From the NCBI GenBank assembly GCA_041538025.1, contig JBGOEV010000021.1, forward strand, positions 1 to 35,592: a stretch of DNA of 35,592 nucleotides. The letters run 5' to 3'. Made by a program: the position numbers and the translations under genes. Below the pieces are notes generated by a model. The model saw only the letters and a list, made by a program, of their open reading frames with translations. It did not search any database and was not told the origin of the DNA. The stretch's first letter is position 1. Every line of letters begins with the position of its first letter. This document shows, one piece after another, positions 1 to 8,456 of this stretch. The stretch comes from Thermosaccharophagus gerlachensis (GTDB taxonomy: Bacteria; Armatimonadota; Fervidibacteria; Fervidibacterales; Thermosaccharophagaceae).

Positions 1-2
1 AT

Positions 3-56
3 TGGGAGGATGATTTGAGAGATGAAAGAAGGGTGCAGGAGAAGGTAGCGATTTGA
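3..56 (+). CDS. possible C-terminal end of a plus-strand gene cut by the window edge
   Basis: Frame 3 is open from the left edge to a TGA at 54-56 and encodes about 17 mostly charged residues (rich in Asp, Glu and Arg), as a helical C-terminal tail might. It would be convergent with the beta-mannosidase ending at 76. The stretch is far too short to identify, and an open frame of this length occurs easily by chance, so this is only a possibility. Confidence 0.2.
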   Translation, partial: WEDDLRDERRVQEKVAI

Positions 57-75
57 ATGTTGCGATATGGGTGCA

Positions 76-2535
76 TCAGTATGAGTCAATCAGGCTTCTT
101 ATGCGAAGTTTGCGTGTTAGTGAAGTGATGTTGATCCCTTTTTCCTTTGGGAGCGTGACGGTGAATGTTCGTTTTGCTGGCATGTCAAAGAAGTTATCAG
201 AGAAGGGCACATCAACGCCTGGCAAGTAAAGCCAGACAAACTTTGCGAGCCTTTTGGATTTTAGCTGAATTTCAAACTTATCCTTCCTTTCCTTGACTTG
301 GATGCTTATCTCTGGTGGTTTAAGTTCAAGGTGCTTCGGTGGCACGAAGCATACCGTTCCAATCTGCATTCTTTCACCGTTGCTTAAAAGCTCATAGACA
401 AGCACAACCTTTCGTTCCAGCTCATCGTTTACAGTGCGTGAGAAATTTAGTGACACGATTTGCTTGCTTAGCTGTGGTGGTATGCTGATGTCCTTTTCGC
501 CTGACTCAATGATATCGCCATCCATTGTTTCAAGCGACCAACGCACAATTCCTTCAAACCTCTCAAGCAAATCGTTGGTGACATGCAGTTTAACGCGTTT
601 TTCTTCTTCCTCAGCTGATATGAGGACTGGCGCATAAAATCGTTTAGCTGCGTAGTGCAAAGCTTTCCATCTACCGAAGTAATCAATGCTTGCCCATGAG
701 ATTACTTGCCAGCAGTCGTTCAACTGCCAATACAGCGTGCCACTCACTCTGTGCCTGTTTCTACGCCAATGCTCAACACCGTATCTTATTGCTTCTGCCT
801 GAAGCACCTGTGTGAGATAAACGAGGCTTTCAAAATCTTTCGGGATGCGGAATGTCCGTGCAAGGTAGCTTATCAAGACTTCATTTCCCCTTGGGTGTCT
901 TTGATGATGTTCCATAACATACGAAGTGAGGTTGAGGTCCTCTTGGCTTGAGAATGTCTTTATCGTCTCAATGTGGGGTAGTGCCTGAAACCCGAACTCG
1001 CTCACAAAGCGATGGAAGTGTTTTCTGTATTCCGTGAATGGAGCCATACCATGCCAGACTTCCCAATAGTGCCCGTCGCCAGCGCTTTCGCCATTTGGGT
1101 CAACGAATGGTGTTCCAGAGGATGGTGAGCTTGGCCAATAAGGCGTATCTGGGTCTTCGTGGGCACAAACCTGAGGAAGCACATGGTGGAATAACCTATC
1201 GTATCCTTCCTTGAGTTCGTCTCCCATCTTTTCTTTCCATCCCCATTCAACCCATCCCCACTCCATCTCGTTGTTCCCGCACCATAAGGCTAAGCATGGG
1301 TGGTGCCTTATACGCCTTATGTTGTCTGTAACTTCCATTATGACATTCTTGAAGAACTCTTCATCGTTCGGATATACACTGCATGAGAAAATAAAATCAT
1401 GCCACACAAGTATCCCAAGCTCATCACAGAGGTCATAGAAAACGTCATCCTCGTATATTCCACCACCCCAAACTCGCAGCATATTGAAGTTAGCTTCTGC
1501 AGCGCTCCTTAGGAGTTGTTCATAGCGTTCACGGCTAACCCTTGATGGGAAGACATCAGCTGGTATCCAGTTTGCGCCCTTGCAGAATATCGGTATGCCG
1601 TTAACGAAGAATGTGAATGAACTGCCATACCTATCTGGCTTCTGAACAAGCTTAAGCGTCCTTAAACCTATGCGGAATTTCTTCTCATCAAGGAGCTGAT
1701 TGTTTGAGAGTGCCTCCACAGTGACACTGTAAAGTGGTTGTTCTCCATAGCCTCGTGGATACCAAAGTTTTGGCTCATCTATTTCCACAAGCAACGTTGT
1801 GACCACATCGCCTGCCTTCAGTTCGCTGGTAGCTTCCATAACAGTTCCGTCTGGTGATGTGACTTTCATAACGACATTAACTGATGCGTTCTCAAATCGC
1901 TCAAGTAAGACGCGAGCGCTTAAAGTCACCTTTGAGCGTGCGTGCACTTGCCTTATTTGCACATCATCAATGCGCGCAACCGAGTATCCAGCAAGTCTTA
2001 CACTTCTCCATATGCCCATCGTTGGCAGCTTAGGTCCCCAATCCCAGCCAAACTGGTATGGTGCTTTGCGGATGTATGGTGCGCCCGGGATAGACATGCT
2101 CGGAGAGATGAGTGGCTTCTGCTTCATCATAGGGCTGACATACTTCAACGGTGATGTGAACCGAACAAGCAATTCGTTGTCTCGTTCCTTTAGAATACCA
2201 GTAACATCAAAGCGCCACCTGATGAACATGTTGTTTGCGCTTCCCACTTTGTGTCCGTTGAGATAAATCTCAGCTATCGTATCTAAGCCATCGCATTCCA
2301 AGCGCACACGGTCATGCAATAGAAGTTCCTTATCGGCATCAAAGAGTTTTCTGTATTCAAAGTCAGTCTCCGAAACCCATCGCAGTTTCTTTTCGTTGTC
2401 GCCGACAAACGGATCTGGTATGCGACCGAGCGAGAGCAAATCCGTGTGAACGCATCCAGGGACTTTCGCTGGCATCCATTCCTTCTCGCCAACAGCCCTG
2501 AACTCCCACGAGCCATCAAGCGATTGAATATGCAT
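76..2535 (-). CDS. beta-mannosidase, glycoside hydrolase family 2
   Basis: An 819-residue GH2 enzyme that releases beta-linked mannose from the non-reducing ends of manno-oligosaccharides. The order is typical of beta-mannosidases: N-terminal sugar-binding jelly-roll (opening LDGSWEF), immunoglobulin-like domain, TIM barrel, and C-terminal beta domains. The family-specific WDWGP stretch lies in the first domain. The acid/base Glu is E423 in WCGNNEMEWG, and the nucleophile is E513 in FVSEFGFQ. Length is normal for the family (about 800-850). No signal peptide is visible, so it should act in the cytoplasm on imported oligosaccharides. The ATG at 2533-2535 is preceded by GAGGTGA at good spacing. 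A 239-base gap separates it from the response regulator upstream, so it probably has its own promoter; TATACT-like bases exist there but I see no convincing -35. Family assignment is firm; the natural substrate is inferred. Confidence 0.95.
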   Translation of the reverse strand: MHIQSLDGSWEFRAVGEKEWMPAKVPGCVHTDLLSLGRIPDPFVGDNEKKLRWVSETDFEYRKLFDADKELLLHDRVRLECDGLDTIAEIYLNGHKVGSANNMFIRWRFDVTGILKERDNELLVRFTSPLKYVSPMMKQKPLISPSMSIPGAPYIRKAPYQFGWDWGPKLPTMGIWRSVRLAGYSVARIDDVQIRQVHARSKVTLSARVLLERFENASVNVVMKVTSPDGTVMEATSELKAGDVVTTLLVEIDEPKLWYPRGYGEQPLYSVTVEALSNNQLLDEKKFRIGLRTLKLVQKPDRYGSSFTFFVNGIPIFCKGANWIPADVFPSRVSRERYEQLLRSAAEANFNMLRVWGGGIYEDDVFYDLCDELGILVWHDFIFSCSVYPNDEEFFKNVIMEVTDNIRRIRHHPCLALWCGNNEMEWGWVEWGWKEKMGDELKEGYDRLFHHVLPQVCAHEDPDTPYWPSSPSSGTPFVDPNGESAGDGHYWEVWHGMAPFTEYRKHFHRFVSEFGFQALPHIETIKTFSSQEDLNLTSYVMEHHQRHPRGNEVLISYLARTFRIPKDFESLVYLTQVLQAEAIRYGVEHWRRNRHRVSGTLYWQLNDCWQVISWASIDYFGRWKALHYAAKRFYAPVLISAEEEEKRVKLHVTNDLLERFEGIVRWSLETMDGDIIESGEKDISIPPQLSKQIVSLNFSRTVNDELERKVVLVYELLSNGERMQIGTVCFVPPKHLELKPPEISIQVKERKDKFEIQLKSKRLAKFVWLYLPGVDVPFSDNFFDMPAKRTFTVTLPKEKGINITSLTRKLRIRSLIDSY

Positions 2536-2774
2536 CGCCCATCACCTCACCCACCACATTTGCCCTCAACACTAAAGCAGCTTCAAATTGATTTGACGCA
2601 CAAGATGACCGTCAGCGATGCAGATTGCCACTTTTGCAAGCAATCGCTTCTGGCTTAAGGAGTTACCTCTCGCAGTGTTAGCATGGAAGTATAAACAAAG
2701 AGGAAATACTCTCACCTTGGGGCTGAAAAACGTCGTCCTCGTAAAAGCGAAAACGCACATTGTTGTGTTAAGAA

Positions 2775-3197
2775 TCACATTCGGTCAAGGTCGTAAATTC
2801 CTTCCTCTGCTTCCTCTTGGCTTTGGAATATGCGCTCAACCATTGTTAGTAGTTCAATTGGGCTAAATGGCTTTGTCAGGTAGAGGTCTGTTCCAAGCAC
2901 ATAGCCAGTCAAAACATCTTTATCCTGAGCCCTTGCTGTGAGCATAACAACTGGTATATCCCTTGTCTCTGGGTCTGACTTCAACCTCTTTAGTGTCTCA
3001 AAGCCGTCAAGGCGTGGCATCATCACATCAAGTATAATGAGGTCCGGCTTTTCCTTCTTCACTTTCTCAAGGCACTCAATACCATCGTATGCTGTTATCA
3101 CTTGATAGCCACGCCTCTCCAAGTTGACTTGAACAAGCCTGACTATGTGCTTTTCATCATCAACTACAAGTATCTTCTTGGCGTTTGGAGCTGACAT
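2775..3197 (-). CDS. single-domain response regulator (CheY-like receiver)
   Basis: A 140-residue receiver domain with no output domain. Counted from the ATG at 3195-3197, the acidic pocket is D13/D14, the phospho-acceptor is D57 in LIILDVMMP, the switch Thr is T87 in VVMLTAR, and the conserved Lys is K109 in LTKPF. The usual GADDYLTKPF is GTDLYLTKPF here. An in-frame GTG lies 12 bases upstream, but GAGGTG lies 9 bases before the ATG and would overlap the GTG, so the ATG is preferred. It is the last gene of the rlmB-to-lipM cluster, 33 bases after lipM. No histidine kinase is in the window, so its partner is unknown. The acidic tail after the last helix (QSQEEAEEG) may be a short linker. It presumably signals through protein-protein contacts. 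Confidence 0.9.
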   Translation of the reverse strand: MSAPNAKKILVVDDEKHIVRLVQVNLERRGYQVITAYDGIECLEKVKKEKPDLIILDVMMPRLDGFETLKRLKSDPETRDIPVVMLTARAQDKDVLTGYVLGTDLYLTKPFSPIELLTMVERIFQSQEEAEEGIYDLDRM

Positions 3198-3230
3198 AAC
3201 TTGAGTCACCTCACTTGCTCTCCAACAGCA

Positions 3231-4079
3231 TTAGTTGATGCTATCTTTATAATGCCAACCACAACTGCCCTCGTCAATAGCAGTTACTTTCGCCAGCATC
3301 CGAGCAGTTGACTTACGCATGGCAATTTTGGAAGCCAGCTCATATTCTTCATCAGACAGTTTATCAATGTAAACAGACTGCATCAACGCTTCTTCAAAGC
3401 CAGCTCGTAAGCTCTCAATCACTTCCTCATATGATGGTCTTGCTGTAAGCACATCTTCAAGTGAAACGAAACACCGTTTTGAAGCTACGTCACCAAACAA
3501 GCTTTCAATCGTTTTCCAATCCCAACTTAACGGCAAAGAACCATGCTGTAGTATTGAGCCTTTAAATTTCGCTTGTGCATTTCCAACAAGCTTCAACGAA
3601 CCCATTACAACGATATCCACAGGTGAGCAAACGCTGTAACAAAACTGATTTGCTACAGGTCGCCTTAGCTCATCTTCACATGCGTGTTCAAAACGAAAAT
3701 GAGCGTCAATGCCAAAGTAGCGCAAAGCGCGTATGACACCATCAGCTAACTGCTTATACGCATCAAGCACAGATGAAGTTCTAATTGCTTCCCTTGGCAT
3801 GACGATTGCATACGTGACTTCGTCATCATGCAACACAACCCCGCCCCCAGATATCCTTCGGACAATATCAACACCCATTCTAAAGCAGCGATTAACAAAC
3901 ACTGCATCAAGCGTGCTGAAGTAACCAAGTGAAACAGTTTTTCGCTTCCATCTATAAAGACGAACTGTTATCCCACAACGCTTGCTTGATGCGACTCTTA
4001 ACAATGCTTCATCAACAGCCATGTTCCATAAGCCGTCGCATGGCTCATCAATGAGCATACGAACGCATCCTCTTACCAT
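3231..4079 (-). CDS. lipM: octanoyltransferase / lipoate-protein ligase family (LipM-type)
   Basis: A 282-residue member of the BPL/LPL catalytic fold. The N-terminal GLWNMAVDEALL and the lipoyl-pocket motif RRISGGGVVLHDDEVTYAI (about residues 74-92) are hallmarks. A second motif, LVGNAQAKFKGSILQHGSL, carries the conserved Lys of the family. Just before it is QFCYSVCSP, where LipM enzymes have their acyl-accepting Cys; this favours octanoyl transfer from ACP to GcvH over an ATP-dependent ligase. Its gene starts 3 bases after the gcvH stop, strong context for an enzyme acting on GcvH. An alternative start at Met8 has AAGAGG about 10 bases upstream and fits the family N-terminus equally well. 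The choice between LipM, LipL and LplA rests on the Cys motif and is not certain. Confidence 0.8.
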   Translation of the reverse strand: MVRGCVRMLIDEPCDGLWNMAVDEALLRVASSKRCGITVRLYRWKRKTVSLGYFSTLDAVFVNRCFRMGVDIVRRISGGGVVLHDDEVTYAIVMPREAIRTSSVLDAYKQLADGVIRALRYFGIDAHFRFEHACEDELRRPVANQFCYSVCSPVDIVVMGSLKLVGNAQAKFKGSILQHGSLPLSWDWKTIESLFGDVASKRCFVSLEDVLTARPSYEEVIESLRAGFEEALMQSVYIDKLSDEEYELASKIAMRKSTARMLAKVTAIDEGSCGWHYKDSIN

Positions 4080-4082
4080 GCA

Positions 4083-4490
4083 CTAAATCCTGCCTTCCCT
4101 CCTTAACATATCAACATACGCATGAGCGCTAAGCAACCCTTTAAGTTCGTCTGGCGATGATATTTCAAGCACGATCAGCCACCCTTCACCGTAAGGGTCT
4201 TTGTTCACAATCTCTGGGTTGTCAACCAAGCCCTCGTTAACCTTGACTACGGTTCCACTGAGTGGCGAGTAAATCTCCTCGCTTGCTTTGGTTGATTCAA
4301 TCACACAGAATGGTTGCCCAGCATCAATATGCTCTCCCACATCGGGAAGCTCAATATAAGTCAACTCACCCATCTCGCGCTGTGCGAAATCTGTGATGCC
4401 TATCGTAGCCATGTTCTGTTCCACCTTCACCCACTCATGCGTAGGCGAATAAAGCAAATCCTCAGGAAAGCGCAGTTCCACATACTTCAC
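4083..4490 (-). CDS. gcvH: glycine cleavage system H protein
   Basis: A 135-residue lipoyl carrier of the glycine cleavage system, shuttling the aminomethyl group between the P, T and L proteins. It contains the signature THEWVKVEQ, ATIGITDFAQREMGEL, and the lipoylation hairpin IESTKASEEIYSPLSG with acceptor K68. The C-terminus GEGWLIVLEISSPDEL is also standard. Length is normal. GAGGGGGTGA lies just before the ATG. P, T and L genes are not in the window. H protein also serves as the entry point for lipoate assembly in organisms using LipM and LipL, which matches the adjacent octanoyltransferase. Confidence 0.97.
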   Translation of the reverse strand: MKYVELRFPEDLLYSPTHEWVKVEQNMATIGITDFAQREMGELTYIELPDVGEHIDAGQPFCVIESTKASEEIYSPLSGTVVKVNEGLVDNPEIVNKDPYGEGWLIVLEISSPDELKGLLSAHAYVDMLRREGRI

Positions 4491-4525
4491 CCCCCTCTAA
4501 CCCATGTATCTTGCGACTCTGTGAA

Positions 4526-5353
4526 TCATTGCGTGGCTTGAGTTGTCTTTTGCTGTGGTAATCTTATTATGCCACAAAGTTCAACGGCGTCCGAAGTTGT
4601 TCTAAGCGATGTGAGTTTCACTTCAAAAGGCGTCTCAACTGCGGTGAGGTTGATCTCTATAGTGCCAATAAGGCGTTCAATGAACGACCTTGGTAGTGGC
4701 ACGATGTGAAGAAGGACAACATGACGCGGTTTGAAGGAGATCTTAAATTGCGGTAGTAGTTGCAGTTCGCCATCAATCTTTAACGGGATACGCAGCCAAA
4801 CGAAATGATACGTTGCCTCAATTGATATAAGCTCGTCAGCGAACTTCACTTTCGGTTGTGAGAATCCATTGGAGCAAAGTTCCGATTCCAGTCGTGAGCA
4901 AATGAAGCTTTTAGGGATGCTCATTGAGAACTTCCCATCGCCAACGCTTACAACGAGGAATTGGTGTCCGCTGACGAGGGTTCCCAAGTCATATCTTGCG
5001 TTGTTCAATTCCACATAGAGCTTTGAGATGGGTATCTCATCAACCTCACATGAGTTAAGGTTTATTGCTATCCTTCCTATGAGTCCCACATGTGCTGTTT
5101 TAGCTTGGCTAATGCCCATAAACTTGAACAGCGACTTGCTATCCACCTTTGCCCCGTGAATGGTTAATTCAACTGTCTCTAAGTTGCCTCTCAGTGTTGC
5201 TAAGCTACCGTGTCCCTTAATGCTCACCTTGATATCCTTTGCGTTTGGGAAAAGTAAGCGCAAGCTACGTTCAAGTTTTCTTTCGTAGTGTGATGGTTCA
5301 GAGATGTATGAAACAGCACACAGCAGGAGAAGCAGTGCTACAATAACTTGCAC
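4526..5353 (-). CDS. DUF2993 (LmeA-like) exported lipid-binding-like protein
   Basis: A 275-residue protein with an N-terminal hydrophobic segment (about residues 2-17) that is either a signal peptide or an anchor, followed by beta-rich sequence. The pattern SHYERKLERSLRLLFPNAKDIKVSIKG, the phrase HGAKVDSKSLF, and a second half ending in a membrane-binding style hydrophobic strand are typical of DUF2993, a family related to mycobacterial LmeA, which binds phosphoinositides. It should act outside the cytoplasmic membrane; the ligand here is unknown. The start is GTG with AGGTGA seven bases upstream; the nearby ATG is out of frame. It sits between the TIM-barrel gene (17-base gap) and gcvH (35-base gap) in one direction, suggesting co-transcription without an obvious functional link. 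Confidence 0.75.
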   Translation of the reverse strand: MQVIVALLLLLCAVSYISEPSHYERKLERSLRLLFPNAKDIKVSIKGHGSLATLRGNLETVELTIHGAKVDSKSLFKFMGISQAKTAHVGLIGRIAINLNSCEVDEIPISKLYVELNNARYDLGTLVSGHQFLVVSVGDGKFSMSIPKSFICSRLESELCSNGFSQPKVKFADELISIEATYHFVWLRIPLKIDGELQLLPQFKISFKPRHVVLLHIVPLPRSFIERLIGTIEINLTAVETPFEVKLTSLRTTSDAVELCGIIRLPQQKTTQATQ

Positions 5354-5370
5354 TCATCTCTCACCTCAAG

Positions 5371-6216
5371 TTAAATCATCTCCCAAACTGAGTTAAGCGC
5401 TTTTGCTGTAACGAGTGCAGCATCGTAGTCTGGCATTTCGCTTACAGCCTTGCTGAATGGCTCAGGTGTTACAGGTCCGTCATAGCCAATTGCTTTCAAT
5501 GCCCTCAAGAAGCCAACAAGGTCAATAACACCTGTCTCGCCGGGTAGGCATCGGACGTTATCTTCCTGCTCATCAACCGGTATCCCCGCAGGCGCATCAT
5601 TGACGTGAACATACACAACCTGCTCGTTACTCAGCTTGCTTATCTGCTCAATGGTGCCTCCGCTTGTCCACCAATGCCATGAGTCAAGGAGAAGCCCCAC
5701 ATTGCCAGTCCCTATAGCATCGCAAAGTTCAAGCATTCCCTCAAGTGTGTGTATGAACTCATATTTGTGACCTATGCGCAATTTCTTTGTGCCTAAGAAT
5801 TCAAGCCCGAGCCTACAACCGTATTCTCCCAAAACTTCTGCTATCGGCTTGAAACGCTCAACATGCCATTTGAAGTTTTCCTCATATGGACGCTCATCCG
5901 AGAATGAAGGGATATGTGTAACAAATCTTGTGCAACCAATTTCGCTTGCCAGCTTAGCCCAACCATGCAGTTCTTTGATGCCGTTTTGATACTCATCATC
6001 TCTAACCCAGTTGAACGGTAGACCACACCCACCAACCTTCATCCCAAAGCGTTCGTAAAGAGCTTTGACAAAGCCAGTTGAATGCTCCAGTGACAGCTTT
6101 CTTGCTTCCCCTAAGGGTAGGTCAACACCCTCAAAACCTACCTCGTGAGCTATTTTGAGCACAGTCTCAATGTCGGCGTGGATGCCTATTGCTCCCGGGT
6201 TCAAGTTGCGAAACAT
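5371..6216 (-). CDS. sugar phosphate isomerase/epimerase-like TIM barrel
   Basis: A 281-residue xylose-isomerase-like (AP endonuclease family 2) TIM barrel. Visible metal-site elements include GLEFLG (the metal-binding Glu), LLLDSWHWW (Asp and His), YVHVNDAP, the LPGETGVID loop, and the C-terminal PVTPEPF, all in the order expected of this family. Members isomerise or epimerise sugars or act on myo-inositol derivatives; the substrate cannot be read from sequence. The ribosome site GAGGAGG lies inside the last codons of rlmB, whose stop is only two bases before this ATG, so the two are translationally close. No signal peptide is present, so the enzyme is cytoplasmic. The fold call is secure; specificity is open. 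Confidence 0.9.
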   Translation of the reverse strand: MFRNLNPGAIGIHADIETVLKIAHEVGFEGVDLPLGEARKLSLEHSTGFVKALYERFGMKVGGCGLPFNWVRDDEYQNGIKELHGWAKLASEIGCTRFVTHIPSFSDERPYEENFKWHVERFKPIAEVLGEYGCRLGLEFLGTKKLRIGHKYEFIHTLEGMLELCDAIGTGNVGLLLDSWHWWTSGGTIEQISKLSNEQVVYVHVNDAPAGIPVDEQEDNVRCLPGETGVIDLVGFLRALKAIGYDGPVTPEPFSKAVSEMPDYDAALVTAKALNSVWEMI

Positions 6217-6218
6217 TT

Positions 6219-6977
6219 TTATCCCTCCTCTTGCGGTGATGATTTTGCAGAGTCGCCCAAGCCAACCTTAAAGTCTATTTTACTCCGAATCTCCCACATG
6301 GCAATTGCCCCTGCGACTGCTGCATTTAATGCTTCAACCTTGCCCACTTGAGGTATTCGCCACACTTCATCAGCTACTTCAAGGATGCTTGCTGAGATTC
6401 CCGGACCTTCAGCGCCAACGATGAGGAGCAAAGGAAGCCTTGGCTTTGCATGCCTTATATCGTTCCCAGACATGTCAAGCGCCACTACCATCCCACCTAA
6501 ACCTTTGAAGCGGATAGCGAATTGGCGCAAGTTCCCGATAGCTATTGGCAAGTGAAAACAGGCACCAGAGGAAGCTTTTATAAGTGCCGGTGTTATGCCT
6601 ACAGTCCTGTGGACGGTCATTATAACTCCAGCAACACCAAAGGCTTCGGCTGTCCTTATAAGGCTACCAGCGTTCCTTGGGTCTTGAATGTGGTCAAGTC
6701 CAAGCAAGATGCCTTGTGATTTGATGGCAAAGTTCAACATCTCTTTCAACTTGAGCGTTTTGAACTCACCGATGTCAGCAGCTATACCTTGATGTTCATC
6801 ACTCCCCGTTATCTGCGTCAATGTTGAGCGCTTGATGAAACGCACTTTGACACCTCTTTCATAAATTGCATCCATTAGCCCCTTAGGCAAGTGAGCGCCC
6901 TCAGCTACCAAAATTTCATACGGCTTAATGCCAGCTCTCAAGGCTTCCCTGACAGGATGGCGACCATAGATCACCAT
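6219..6977 (-). CDS. rlmB: 23S rRNA (guanosine-2'-O-)-methyltransferase RlmB, SpoU family
   Basis: A roughly 252-residue SpoU-class methyltransferase using S-adenosylmethionine. The N-terminus YGRHPVREALRAG matches the RlmB substrate-binding domain. The knotted catalytic domain has motif 1 LDHIQDPRNAGSLIRTAEAFG, motif 2 LLIVGAEGPGIS, and motif 3 IPQVGKVEALNAAVAGAIAMWE. RlmB modifies a G in the peptidyl-transferase region of 23S rRNA; paralogues of other specificity look similar, so the site is inferred. A TTG two codons upstream (6983) is an alternative start; GAGGTG serves either. About 20 hydrophilic residues follow motif 3, ending in SSPQEEG, whose codons double as the ribosome site of the next gene. 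It heads the cluster running to 2775 and diverges from the sigma-factor gene. Confidence 0.9.
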   Translation of the reverse strand: MVIYGRHPVREALRAGIKPYEILVAEGAHLPKGLMDAIYERGVKVRFIKRSTLTQITGSDEHQGIAADIGEFKTLKLKEMLNFAIKSQGILLGLDHIQDPRNAGSLIRTAEAFGVAGVIMTVHRTVGITPALIKASSGACFHLPIAIGNLRQFAIRFKGLGGMVVALDMSGNDIRHAKPRLPLLLIVGAEGPGISASILEVADEVWRIPQVGKVEALNAAVAGAIAMWEIRSKIDFKVGLGDSAKSSPQEEG

Positions 6978-7155
6978 AAGCAAAATCGCACCTCGTCCAT
7001 CATGGAGCCAAGGTTAGATCATAACTAAGTGTGCCACTTATGTCATAATAACTTTGTCTATGGTGATGCCATAAGCTTTGCGTGCAATTCATAATTGCAA
7101 ATTGGGGGATGCATTAAGCTTCAAAACGGGGCGAGTAGGAGAAGTGATAACTCTG

Positions 7156-8436
7156 ATGCATGGGAGCCGAGACGAAAGGAAGGCAGAGATAGAAAAGTTC
7201 AGGCTTTATAAGCGCACGAGAGACCCGAAGCTTAGGGATGAACTTATCACAGCCAACATTGACCTCGCAAGGAAACTGGCACAGCGCTACACAGCAACAG
7301 GTGAGCCTTTTGAGGATCTATTCCAAGAGGCTTGCATAGGGCTAATAAAGGCTATTGAGCGGTATGACCCAGACAGGGATATCCAATTCAACACATATGC
7401 AACGCATGTCATCAATGGTCACCTAAGGCACTACCTCCGCGACTTTGGGAAGCTCATAAAGGAACCAGCATGGTTGCAGGAAATGAGATATAAGGTTAAC
7501 AAAGCCATTGAAGAATTGCAACATAAGTTGCATCGCCACCCAACACCCGAAGAAATAGCGAAACACACAGGCATAAAACAGAAACTCGTGGAGTATATAC
7601 TGAGCACAAGCGAACTCTTCAAAGTTCAATCGCTTGATGAAATTATCATGGTGGAAGAGGGTGAGGAAGTGGTTGACTCGCAACTTGAAAGGATGCAGCT
7701 TGAAGGCGTTTGGAGTGATATGCAACAGCTTGAGGAGAGGATATCAATTGAGCAAGCTCTATCCTACCTAAGCAGGTTACAGCGCAGAGTGATTGAGCTG
7801 TTCTTTTACAAAGAGCTCACGAAGACAGAGATAGCACGCATGCTTGGAAAATCAGTGAACGATATCACATACTTGTTGAAGAAAGGGCTACAGAACTTGC
7901 ATCAAATACTCACCAGCAAGGGCAAGGTAGGTGTTAAGAGGGCAATGGAAGGGGTTGACGAGGTTACACAGTTCATGCATGAAAGGCAGTTTATATTGCG
8001 CCTTGAGGAAGATTTGCGTAGAGCACAACGCTATAAGTTCCCGATATCCGTTGCATACATCATATCCGCAAAATTGCGCTCTTACCATCGTAGGTGGCGT
8101 AGCAAGCGCTTCAATGCAGTCCTCTCAATGCTTGCTCAAATCATTCGTTCAAACCTGCGTGAGGTTGACTATGTTGGGCGGATGGGAGTGAATGCATTTG
8201 CTGTAGCCTTACCTCACACGGACTCGAAGGGAGCATCGAAAGCCATGGAGAGGTTGAAGAAGAAAGTGGAAGAAACATTTGATGGCAGCACGCCTCAGAC
8301 ACCTGAAATTGACTTCCAATATGGGTGTGCAGAAACTCATGGAGGGAGCCTTGAAGCAACTGACCTTCTCCTTAAAGCTGAGAAAGAAGCAAAGGAAACA
8401 CTTAAAGCGAAGGGGGCAAGCAGGAGAAGCAATTGA
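7156..8436 (+). CDS. sigma-70 family sigma factor fused to a degenerate GGDEF domain
   Basis: A 426-residue two-part protein. Residues 20-96 are sigma region 2 (ANIDLARKLAQRY, DLFQEACIGLIKAIERYDP, FNTYATHVINGHLRHYLRD); 101-165 resemble region 3 (HPTPEEIAKHTG); 195-252 are region 4 with the promoter-binding helix-turn-helix LTKTEIARMLGKS. It resembles SigB/F/G-type group 3 factors. Residues 272-420 match the fold pattern of a diguanylate cyclase (HERQFILRLEEDLRRAQRYKFPISVAY, then LREVDYVGRMGVNAFAVALP), but the GGDEF loop is GVNAF, so catalysis should be lost. The domain may bind a nucleotide or partner and gate the sigma part. The ATG follows AGGAGAAG with long spacing; an in-frame TTG at 7078 with no ribosome site is the alternative. 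The gene diverges from rlmB and converges with gyrB, 20 bases away. Confidence 0.9.
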   Translation: MHGSRDERKAEIEKFRLYKRTRDPKLRDELITANIDLARKLAQRYTATGEPFEDLFQEACIGLIKAIERYDPDRDIQFNTYATHVINGHLRHYLRDFGKLIKEPAWLQEMRYKVNKAIEELQHKLHRHPTPEEIAKHTGIKQKLVEYILSTSELFKVQSLDEIIMVEEGEEVVDSQLERMQLEGVWSDMQQLEERISIEQALSYLSRLQRRVIELFFYKELTKTEIARMLGKSVNDITYLLKKGLQNLHQILTSKGKVGVKRAMEGVDEVTQFMHERQFILRLEEDLRRAQRYKFPISVAYIISAKLRSYHRRWRSKRFNAVLSMLAQIIRSNLREVDYVGRMGVNAFAVALPHTDSKGASKAMERLKKKVEETFDGSTPQTPEIDFQYGCAETHGGSLEATDLLLKAEKEAKETLKAKGASRRSN

Positions 8437-8456
8437 GCCTGTTTTGCTGTGTTGCT

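Noticed and set aside
1799..2266. A 155-residue plus-strand frame within the mannosidase gene
   Set aside because: It lies opposite a clearly conserved GH2 enzyme, lacks a ribosome site and looks like an antisense shadow.
2622..2650. Hairpin GATTGC/GCAATC between the mannosidase and response regulator genes
   Set aside because: Only six pairs, an 11-base loop and no T-run.
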